Shown: in pieces, positions 12,501-24,500 of the stretch | How the letters are laid out: each line of letters opens with the position of its first letter | Position numbering within the stretch: position 1 is the first letter of the stretch | Assembly (NCBI GenBank): GCA_037783415.1 | Contig: JAZGTN010000064.1 | Coordinates: forward strand, 2,033,001-2,097,000 | DNA: 64,000 nucleotides | DNA from: Leptasterias polaris | Taxonomy: Eukaryota; Echinodermata; Asteroidea; Forcipulatida; Asteriidae | Direction: 5' to 3' | Position numbers and translations under genes: made by a program | Notes under the pieces: model-generated | Databases searched by the model: none | What the model was told of the DNA's origin: nothing | The model's input: only the letters and a program-made list of their open reading frames with translations

Positions 12501-15500
12501 AAAAGACACCTGTGCCTCATCAGACCACACGAACAGCGACGGGGGCTTCCCTGCTTTTGACCTTGCCTTGCCGGTCAAAGCATGCAGGGGCCCTGCAATT
12601 TTGGAAAACCCCTTGACATACTTCCTATAGTAAGATGCCATACCGAGAAAAGATCTAACTTGTTCAATGGTTTCCGGGGTTGGCCACTGTCTGATCCGTT
12701 CAATCTTATCTGGGTCAACCGATACACCTTTATCACTGACAACGTGGCCCAAATGACACACCGATTTCTGAAAGAACTTACACTTGGCCCCGTTCAACTT
12801 AAGGCCGTTTTCTACTAATCGGCTGAACACCACGTCTAGCCGTTTCAGATGGTCTTCGAAAGTACGTGAAAACACTAACACGTCATCCAAATACAGCACC
12901 AGTTTAGAAAAATTCAAATCTCCAAATATCGCCTCCATGATGCGTTGGAAGGTACTTGGACTATTCACCAGCCCCTGGGGAAGGCGTAAAAATTCGTACA
13001 AACCCCATGGCACTCGGAAAGCCGTTGTCGGTACCGAATTTGGGTGAAGAGCAACCTGAAAGTAGCCGTGGGCTAAGTCTAGTGAGGAAAACAGTTTTGC
13101 GCCCTCAAGAGACTCTAGGGTTTCCTCTATCCTTGGCAAAGGAAAAGAGTCTTTCGTAGTCTTCGCGTTAATGCGTCTATAATCGACACAAAGACGAAGC
13201 TTGCCACTCTTTTTCCTAACCAAGACAACTGGACTCGCATATGGACTCATGGATTTTCTAATAATATTTCTATCCAAGAGGTCTTTTAACATCTGTTTGA
13301 CCTCGTCCATTTGACTAGGAACCACCCGTCTATATGGTAAATTCACAGGCTGACTGTCACTAAGCTTTATTTCGTGGGGAATTAAATCGCAATATCCCAC
13401 ATCGTACGGTCCCATAGAGAAGGCATTTTCGTGTTTCTTTATAGTATTAGCCACTGCCAACGCTGCATCGTCATCAAGGTCCTTCAAACTAACACCCGGG
13501 GGCAACAAATAGGACGAACCATCGGGAAAATTAAACATCTCTCTATCATGAATGGATTGATCCATTTTGGACCCTTCATCCACGACATGATCTGATGAGC
13601 ACGACTCCGATGCATCGAGCATGTCCACTACAACATTTCGAGTGGATACGAAAACATTGCCCTCACGAACGTCTGTTACTACTTGGTCCTCCGTTACAAC
13701 AGTTGAAGCGGTGGCAAGTCTCGTAAGCGCTGGAATGACGACATTTCTGGAACTCACATTGGCTACCAACACAGAAACGGAAGGTCCATTAACCTCCAAT
13801 ATACCCTCAACAACTGACCATTGACTTGCAAGATCAAGACCTACGTCTGTACTATCCTCTTCAGGAACAGTCTTCGACGCACATGGCTTGATCAAGACAG
13901 CCTTCCCCATGAAATCACTCTGCGATCCCCCCAAATTACATTTAATAAGCTTAGCACTATCTGGTGGGACAGTCTCACATTTTTGAGTCCAAGCCTCAGC
14001 TTTATGATAATCAGACGCCCGTGTCTCATCAACATTCTGCACACCGCCAGATTCAACACCTCGAAACCACTGTAAAGCCATATCCCAATCTGAACCCAAA
14101 TGTCGAGCGCCAATATGTTTCAGCAACATTACAGCCAAGGAGAACGGGGTATGACTCCTTTCTCCCCCCTGGTGCCGGAGTTTCTTCACGAGACACCAAA
14201 AAACTAGCCATGAATTTACGACCAAACACCTCAATTGGGGCCTCGAAAAAACCCTCGACTGAAATACTAAGTCCATTAGCCCCGAACAACTTGATAAAGG
14301 TACCCACCTGATCTAGACACCCGACTTTTGCTGCTAAGTGCTCATGGTAGAAATCAGAAGAAATCAAGGACGTTTCTGCGCCGGTATCCAGTACACACTT
14401 TGCTGGAACACCATATATCAGAATTTCTGCAGATGGACTGCTAGAAAGCAGTTTCTGACAATCATCCTTATTAATCATCCTATCAATATCTAGGGAAATA
14501 GTTTTCTTTAATTCTGTAGTCATAATTGCACTTGTTGGCTTGAGTGTTTCCTGTCTGATGGGTACCAAAGGTACCTCCGTCATCGTACCCTCTATGGCGG
14601 AGGCACGGCGTTTCCCGATGGCTGGGTTGATGGTGTCTGTGTACACTCCTCTAGCAGTGGTTTCCGCGCGCCACCAGTTTACCCGCTCCAACCACTGCTA
14701 AACTTCACTTCATATCCTGCGAAGCGCGTGGGTGTGACGTCACCCAACGCCGAGCCTGGATGACACTTGCCATGATTGGCCAGATTCTGTCACCTGACGT
14801 TGGGTCTGTCACATGACCCTCATCTGGCACAGTAAAGATGGCTGCGCCCATGTCCACACTGTACGTGCAATAAGCACGTACGTCAACGTTGCTTTGCCTA
14901 CTGTATGTTGCGTCGACTTCAGTATTATTTCGTCCTGGTTTTTGTCAGTGTTGTTTTACACAGTAAGTATTTGTTTAACGGACATCACTTTTCCCTCAGC
15001 GGGTGGGAAATCAGATGGAAAAACATAAACTTCTTCTAGTTCGAGTTTAAAAAACATAAAAAGGTCTCGATTTTTGAAAATAATAATCAGCTATGCCTAT
15101 ATAGGGAAATAATTCCGTTTACTGGTCACCACTTATTCTCCTTATGACTCGATAACCACCGAAACTTGTTAATATTTTACAGGGAATTAAATTTACGAGT
15201 GAAAAATTAAAAAAAATTATTCGAAATCATGAAAAAAGGCATAAGTTCTGGCTGCCCAGCCTACTTAATTTGGAAAAAGAATTTCAGTTCGATTTTGATT
15301 TAAAATGTCATTTCACATTACAGACGTTGCAGACTAGGCCTACTTCCTGTAAATAATTCCAAAATGACATTCATCGCGTAAATTGAGCAAGAGGTAGGCT
15401 ACAATGTATACGTAAAAGAGCTCGATAAATGCGATGCAGTATGAAGCGGCCCCACAATGCCCATGCACAGTGACAAATATTGCGCCAGCGAAGATTCTCC

Positions 15501-18500
15501 AAGTCTGATCCGTCTTACATGTAGTTCAACACGATGTATCCTTTTGTGCTAAACTAAATTAAGCTTTGTCATGAAACCTGGACTTAAATCCAGCAGGGTA
15601 TGTAGCACACGTGAGTGTGTGCAATGTTTTTGTATGTGTATAAATAGTACACACCTTGAATCAAGACTACATATTCGACGAAGTTTGCAAAAAGCTACAA
15701 ACGAGCCATTAATCATTTTTGTGAGCTTAAAACAACTAGCAAATTCAATGTTTTCTTCAATGAAATTTGGCACAAACACAAACAGTCTTCCCAAACTGTC
15801 CGCGGTTTCACAATTATGCTAATAGACCTTGCTTGTTAGCAGAGCAGATATGCATATGCATGACGCTAGGGGGCGCGGCGCGATACCCGACTGTGATTGG
15901 CTATCCGTGCAACAAGCCTAACGATTTTGTAAGCGGTGTGCTGATTGGCTTCGCAGGATATGAAGTGAAGTTTAGCAGTGGTTGGAGCGGGTAAACTGGT
16001 GGCGCGCGGAAACCACTGCTAGAGGAGTGTAGTGTCTGTGCGACTTGGTTCTTTTCTGTGTCGTTCATCTTCCGGAAACACCGTTCTTCAGTGTGACCTC
16101 TTTTGTTGCAGTATGTACAGGTGACATTGCTACGGGGAGGCCTGCTCTGGGATGGACCCCTGGCTGAAATCGTCTGCAATGAGTTAGACAACACCCCTAA
16201 CTGCGTGTTTGTTGTTGTCTGCTGCTTTACAAGAGACTCAACCGCCGACTGAAGTCGCTTCTGCCCTTCCACTAGTTCGACCAGCAACTTTTGATTGTCC
16301 GGAACTGAATCATGGGATTGCTTCGTCGCATCCTTTGACCGTCCTCTCCGTTCCTTCGCCACTGAACTCACTTCTACCTCGATCTCTCCACCATCAGAAT
16401 CCGAAAGAAAACTGAGGGCCAGCTCACGGAAATTATAGAAAGGTAAATCTGGGTGATCCATTGCTAGTCTCCGGAGATCCCTTCTCACGGATACAACTCT
16501 CACACCTTTCATGAATTGCTCCCTCAGTGCATTTTCCTTAAGTTGTGACAGAGCAGCTTTTTCTCCTGACGATTCCTCTGCAGATGACTCCATAGTATTA
16601 TAAAGGCGCATGAGTGCCCTACTGTACCCGGCCAATGTTTCATGGTCTCCCTGCACCCTGCAGTAAAAGGAAGCCTGCAATGAATGTACCGACTCCGGAG
16701 ATCCAAACCTACGCCGCAATAATGCTGAAAGGTCTTCAAGACTTTCCCTCTCTTTTTCTGGACAACAGAGAACTTCCTCCTTAGCTTCACTCCCCAAGTG
16801 ATCAATCGCTGTATTGATAATTTCGTCCTCAGAAAGGTTCAGCTGCCTTGCGTATGTATTTAATTCGCTTAGCCACTCTTGCACTGTTGGGTCACCAACT
16901 TTACGAGGCGCCCCATTGAATTTGCCTAATTTTACAGGAGGTGCGCGTTGATATTTGAGGTTTTGGAAAGCCCCTGCTAACTCTGACAAAGCCTTATTTG
17001 ATTGGGCCATGGCCTCTACAAATGCTTCGGGTACTGCCATTACGAAAGGCTTTCAATGAATTAAACACCATCAAATACTCAGCACAACACGCTAAGACCT
17101 TTACTTAATAGCGACTCACCTACAAAATGTGCGTGAGGGCGGATACTTTCACATAAATTATTTCAGCACATTGGAAGCAGGATATCGTAATTTTAAAAAA
17201 AACATGCACTGATACTGTGTGTCAGTTATAATACAAAAATAACTAGGCCTTCTTGGAAACCGTATTATAATTCCCAAAGTCAGATGTTACTTCAACATTA
17301 TATAACCATCCACATTAAAACTAAGCACGCTTTACTCTAAACGAAGTAAAATTGAAATATTCAATGATCCAAACTTTGCAATGTGTTACTTAAATAACAA
17401 AATTATGTAAAATATAGTTTCCTAACAAAATCCTATCGGATATATGTCTTTGCAAATGTTCAATCCCTTTGTTGGTCAAACTGTAGCGTTTGGTCCAGCC
17501 ACCAAATCAAGCGAACAGCAAAAAGTGTAGATAAAAGATCCAAAATAGCAGGTTTCGTGTGAGAATGGAATGTGTCAGGGGTTGCATCCTAATCCTGTCT
17601 ACGACGCCATAAATTCTGTAGTGACATCTCCCTTACTTTAGAAGAGAGGGTTGGTTCGACCCTTCTTGACGAAAGATAAGATACAGACTCCAATTGTTGT
17701 CTAGTACTCAACTCCACTTTACTTTCTTTATTTTTATTTGAATCAGAACAAAAAAACCTGTGTATGAATGACAATAAGTACACAAATGTTTAAATCTAAC
17801 TTCGTAGAACAGGTTTACATATTATGGAACATATCCCTAATATTAAACTTCACCAAGATATTAAATTAAGAAAAAAACAATATAATCTCTTGATAGTCTT
17901 ACCCCGGCACGCCAATAAAATAAATCCCTCTATCTTCAGCTATAGTGCAGCAAGACTTCGGCTCCACTCACTACAAAACGAAGTACAAACCCAATGTACT
18001 ATTTTCACATCCAAATATAGGTAAAAACAATAGTTACTTTTAAACAACTCAGTCACTAAAGATCGATGTAACATAATTATAAATACACTTTCACAATGAC
18101 CGCGTATCACATGCGTACTTCCTTCATATACAACGCCTGTACTACCACACTGGCAGCGTACACATACACAGCTAGTGTTGTCGCCATGCATACACACAAC
18201 AACCACCGCCATTATATCCCGTGTGCCTGTGTACAGTGTGCACACAACGCACATGTGACCCACATGCACATCGCCATTGTATTCCAAAAGAAACTTTCAA
18301 GTTTACAAACATTGTTTATTCTAATAAAATATAAAACCAGATAAAGTTTGAAACTCACCGAAAGAATCCTTAGATATTACACTGTCTTGGCAGGTAACTC
18401 AATTTACAAATAACACAATATAAAATGTGATATTATCAGTCACTTTTGGAGTATACCATCAAAGTACTTAAAGAATGCAAATCCTGCTTATCGAGCCTCG

Positions 18501-21500
18501 ACCCTTCGGTGTCACTCGTACATTTCCGGGCCCCATCACGCACAATAGTAATTCATACGCCCATGAATAAAAATACAAATATGAATGATTAAAAGTATGT
18601 TAAACCTTTACTTTTACAAGAACCCTATTTTAGAAGAGGTAAAGGACTGAAACTAAATAAATTGTAGGATTGACCAATGTTGTTGAAAACCCAAATATCT
18701 AAACACGTACTACTTCAATATGGCGTAGAACCACATACAATGGTGATAGCACCAAACAGAAGCACATTAAAGGTAAAACCGACTTTAAAGGTGAACTCTT
18801 ATTTATTATACAAGTTAGGGAAAATCCCAACTCCCTACAATAATAATAATAATAAAGCATAGCGCCTTATGCAAGGCCTCAAAGCGCTTCATCCTGCGTC
18901 AGACACTGTGATAAGACGAACAAAATGGAGTTTTCTTTAACGTTGGGAGCTGCATTATTTCACGAAAATGACGGATTAATAAGGAATATAAATATGACGT
19001 CCAAAACCCACCACAAACAAAATGTATGCCAACATTGAATGTGAATCTTGTGAAATTAGTGGTTTCGATCTTGCAGTAAGATTTTACTTATGAAGCTTTG
19101 AAATTGTTCGCCCCAGAAATGGTACCTGATATCCAGGACGTCACTGTAGTGTATTATGAAAGTGAAAGGCCGCCAGGGCTAGGTCTGTTTCTAACATTAT
19201 AGTAGCTGGAAGCTTATTTCATAGTTCTAAAGATTCTTTTTCGCATTCCGTAAAAATCGCTGCAGCTTGTATAATTTATTTCTGACACCCATTGTTCTGA
19301 GTTTGAGGGTTTTCTTGCGTGAATGTTATTTTCTCTTTTATAATACCATGATTGCTATTTTTGAACAGAAATGAAATAACTAACAGTATGGAGGTTGATG
19401 TTGGAGTAGGAGGTATTACGTCTTGCGGAGGTAATCTTTCAAGGCGGAAACGAAGACAGTCGAAGCGGGAACATATTGGTGATAATGGCGCTCTGAGACC
19501 AAATACAAGATACACAGCTTTCTTGAGAGCTTATAGTGTATTGGAAGATGGAATGGTAACATTGTATAAACGCCTCGTTGATTAATGTCAAATTTTCTCA
19601 ATATTAAAACTGCTTAACTTTGAATTAAAACCTGTGCCGTCATGATCAAAGCAGGCCTGTGGCTGTAGTTACTGCACGCGCACGCCCTCACAGCGTAAAG
19701 TGATTGAAACTTCAGTTGATTGATGCAAAACAACTTTTGGACATTATTTACATTTTGTATGGATTATGATGTTTACCTCAATATTTTTCAATGCAGGAAG
19801 TTTATTCTACTAGTCCACTGATGCAATCAATTCAAACTGGTAAGGACACGCAACACATGCATGGCATCTTCAAACAGTTTAATTCGTTGGCAGCTGTTCT
19901 GATGTGCCACTGAGTTAAGGCCATGTCACACAGTGCAATGTTTTCAGGTAACTTGGAGGCAACCAACTGCACTGTGTGCACAAGGAACACTTTGGCAGAA
20001 CAGGAGACATTCTTCTAGCTGCAACTCACTATCCTAAAGAAAAATTATGAGTATACTGAAAATGTGAATGGGTTTTCATATTGGAAATTTCCTTGAACTG
20101 GTTACCTGTTCATTGCCCTGTGTGACATGGCTAGCCAAACTTTCTTATAATTGATTTCAGAACTTACCAATCCCAGGGGTCGATTTCCCAAAGCACTAAG
20201 ATTCATCTTAAGATGAGTTATCAGTATTACCATAGTGATTTGTATTGTGACATCACTCTTTGCTAAGCAACTACGATGGATTTGCACTTAAGATCAATCT
20301 TAACTCTTTGTGAAATCCAACCCTGTACCCCGTCTCCACTGACACCTTCAAAGTTGCACTCTTACCACAGTTTCGTATTAAATGCGATCTACAAAGATAC
20401 AATACAATCACCCATAAGGGTAAAACCTAAATAATATACCATTTTATTTTCAATGTTTAAATTTTTCTATAACATTTTGGCTTCATTTCAGGGGAAGCAC
20501 CACCGAACAATGTTGCTACCATCGCAGGGTTTAGCATTTTAAGCACGTTACTGATAATTCTTGCAGCCGCTATCATTATTTTTGTCTTGAGGTCAAAGGT
20601 GAATCGTGAATCAAGTAATACGCAAGCAGCTGGTTCAACGGTGGAAATGGTAAACATAAAAAAAACTTGATCATTTTCGCCGATGAGTTCTCTGGACGTT
20701 GACATTTTACTTTCAGGATGTCGTCATCCCATAATAAATTATCTCGGGAAGTCGACCTGTGACTTCCATGATGATGACATCCTAAGATAAAATCCATCGG
20801 GAAGACGACATGATAATTTCGGATTCCGTCAACCCGAGATAAATTATCACAGAATGGCGTCATCTAACGTTTATTACGTCATACTCCTATAGTAAATTAT
20901 CTCAGAATCCGAATAAGTCAGAAGGCACTTCCAGGGCTCCGTACATCTTGCAGGTTGCCATTATTTTATTCTCGACGTTTCATCATTATTTGGTTCGGTC
21001 AGAGACTGAACGAGGCAGAAAAAAGCTCCTTTGTTTAACTAACACGAAAATGCAAAGTATAGTCGAGGTAAGATACCGTATGATAATTATAGCATCAAGA
21101 ACCATGTAAAAATGTTTGTTATGCCTCTGATTGTGTTGTATTTTTGGCTTTTCGATAAGTTTTTTTGTTGCTTTTTCTCTCTCCAAAAACACAGAATCTT
21201 ACAAGCAATGAGAGAACGATAGACACAAGTGAACAAGCAGAAGCTGTTGTTTACGAGGATGTAGGACTGCCCTCTTGGGCTGTCCGATGGAAGATCCTCC
21301 GGAGCGATCTTGTCGTTGATGATAAGGTACTGGGGAGAGGAAACTTTGGCGAGGTAAGATCTGGAACTGTGGACCAAGGCGGCCAAAGGACCAAGTGTGC
21401 CATCAAGATATTGAAAGGTACAAAGTATTTGAAATAAATACTTTGGAAATACACTCTTAAATACTTTGGAAATACACTCTAAAGACTCCTGGGTCAGAAC

Positions 21501-24500
21501 TGACCCGAATTCCTGATCCCAGGGGGCCTGACCCATTTCCGGGGTAGGCTGACCCGGAAAGTTCTTAAAAAGGGGAGATTTTAAGTCAGATTATGCGTCC
21601 CTTTGACCAATTTATGGGTAATGTTATCACATATTCCGTGTACTGACCCAGTTTTAAAAGTGTACCGTAGCCGACAGGAAAAAAAATAAAAAGCTAACAT
21701 TTACATGATATATCTATTAGGTAACTGTGGCGTTTTTACACTAATGATTAACAACAGAGCTTTACTAACAATTGTTTATGTCATTATCCTAGGTCAAGCT
21801 TCCCCGAGTGACAGTCAGGATTTTCTGGAGGAATTTCGAACCATTACCACGATTGGGTATCATCCCAATGTCGTCTCGCTCATAGGGGCTTGCCAACATG
21901 AAGGTATAAAACAAAGCGTCTTGAATTATACACTCTCAGCTTTTCATAGTCGTTTCACCGTCATTGAAGTTGGTGTTTGTCTTCAGTGCTTAAGTACCGG
22001 TAATAACCAGGGTTGGGGCTGGCCGTTGTTTCGTTGGAACCCCGAACCGATCTTCATGATCCCAATTATTTTAATACACCGAGATGTGATCACATTTTTA
22101 CCAATTTAAATGGGTGAAGTCTCGACACACCCCAAAACTTCCAGGTCAGAATTGCCCTGGATTCCAGGTCCCGACAGGGGGCGTGACCATTTCTGGTTCA
22201 GGCTGACCCAGAGACTGGTCAGAAAAGGGATTGTGACCCGAGTAGCGTCAGTTTGACCAATTTCTTGGGTTTTTTGACAAAGATTCCAGGTTATTTGGAC
22301 ACAGAAATGGGTCTCACAGGATCCGGATCTGGGTCAATTCTGACCCGCAGTTTTAAGAGTACAACATATTTACCTAAATATAAACTATTTAAGTGTTTGC
22401 AAACACATCCTACCAAGTGTTGAATTTTCAATGGCTACCTCATTGTAAATTTGGGTCATTCATTTTGAGAGGCAAGAACACACTCTTTTTGTGTTTTATT
22501 TTCGCTTGCTGGAATTGTTTTTTTCTTTTTCTTTAAATTGAATGTGCATTTTCGAACGTGTACTTGTTGCAGATGTGTTGTATGTGGCATTGGAATACCT
22601 CTCCCATGGTGACTTGCGTAAACACTTGAGGTCATCTCGTCCGGACTTGGACTCTGAACCATCTCTGACGTCAGAGCAACTCATCAAGTTTGCTCTTGAT
22701 GTTGCCATGGGAATGGAACATCTTGCATCATCATCGGTATAGACATTGAGCTCCATTATAGTGACTATAATGGAGATCAATGGGTATAGACCATTGATCT
22801 CCATTATACTGACTGGATAGGACAACTGCGTACAGAAACGGCAAACGTGCGTGTTCGCGAGAGGGGAGTTTGAATTTAAACGACGCGGCGGCGCACGAGT
22901 CTGCCCACAACACAAATAAATTATTTTCGGGGTCGTGGACAAATCTTACTCTGTTTTTTCCCGTATTTAAAGGTTTCTTTATAAAAATCAAGAGCTGTCA
23001 CCGAAGTCAAATACAAGTTATTATTTACAAATATGGTAAATGCTTGTGCTGCGGTAGTTTGCCGATCCTCGGGAGATTTGTACGGACGAGAAAATCGAAT
23101 TTCCTTTCACAGGTAAGGGCTGTAGTCTGCAAAAAAGACAACAAACACTGACACATAATCAATAATGTTTGCGTTTTATTTTGTTTTGCTGTTTTCAATA
23201 TAGCATTTTAGGCCTGAATGTATTTTAAAAAGATGTGTTCATGCTCTATCAATCTAGAAAAAGAAGAAACTCTCTCCAAAAAGAAATTAATCAAAGGCAA
23301 ATGAAAATTAAGTTTACACTTTATCTACTGCATGCTCATCGTCACTACTGCATGCTCTTTTGATGGAGGTGCTATCTGCTGGGACCGCCGCGCATGCGTA
23401 TTTTTACGCAAAATACCCCTCTCAGCGGCATACGCGCTTGGCCATCAAATCGACCATCGAACGTGCACAAACGCGCTGAGTTGTCCTATCCAGTCAGTAT
23501 AATGGAGATCAATGGTATAGACCCATTTTGGGAGTCAAAATGGTACACACGCATACGCACCTCCAAACAATACGCGCTACTAATACTATGTCCGCCTTTT
23601 TGTGCACATTTTGACTCGCGTGTAAGTGCGCTGCGCATTGTGCAATGAGTTTATAGACCCAATGCGGAACGCACGTTCGAACATGATGCGCGACCTTCCA
23701 TTTTGGGAGTCAACTCTATGATCCTGGTAGACTTGATTTCAAGTCTGAGATCACGGTTATTTCTCTGCATCAGCCACGCCAAACTCCTCCGCAGATTAGC
23801 TACCACGCGCTCTAACTCGCGATCTCAGTTAAAGACAGAGGTTAATTCACAAGAGGTCGCTATTTCAGGCAATAATCATCTTTTTGACGGTCTTTAATCC
23901 GACTGTGCAACATCTTAAGTCTCAAGAAGAAACCTATGGTTATGATCTGGATGGATGTCGTTACATCACCCTCCCATTTGCCGATGATTTCTGTCTCATT
24001 ACATCTGACAAAAGAAGATATCAAAAAATCATGAATGAAATCCATGATATCACACAATCTATGGGGCTCACGCTTAAGCCGGTCAAATGTAAGTCCATCT
24101 CCATCCGTAGCGGCAAAGCTTAAGCGTGTACCTTTGCCATTGGTGATGTTGTCCTTTATAAGTCCCTGAAGGACGCGCCAGAAAAATTCCTCGGTAGTAA
24201 TATTACATTTAAGGGTAAATCCAAGGAAATTCGTGACATTTTTCAAACCAAACTTGAAAGTGTTTGATTCGGGATGAGTTTAAATTCAAGGTCTATACTC
24301 AGTATGCCACTCCATCTCTGAGATACATGTTGACTGTCCAAGAACTCACTGATACTCAGTTGGAAAAACTTGATCATTTCCACACCAATACTATCAAGGC
24401 TATGCTCGGTCTACCATCAAAAGGCCAAACCCCAGCTGTGATCTATAGCCCAGACGGGCTTAATATACCACGTCTTTCTGACACTTACTTGGAATCACAT

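Larger units (their letters stand above)
8017..18839 (-). mobile_element. Gypsy-type LTR retrotransposon with SGNH hydrolase ORF, 10.8 kb
   Basis: Two 1223-bp LTRs in the same orientation bound a minus-strand element with PBS, gag (zinc knuckle), aspartic protease, RT, RNase H, integrase, then an SGNH hydrolase ORF and a polypurine tract. Flanks show a 4-bp duplication ATAA (8013-8016 and 18840-18843) in an AAT microsatellite. The order RT-RH-IN after PR is that of Gypsy/Ty3 elements. The LTRs differ at 2 positions, so the insertion is recent. The copy is broken by a later 1390-bp insertion at the gag-pro junction. It lies antisense in a kinase intron, where its poly(A) signals would not act on the host transcript. 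Confidence 0.95.

Noticed and set aside
10311..14311. Plus-strand ORFs across the Gypsy pol
   Set aside because: Shadows of the 1298-codon minus-strand pol frame; no motifs.
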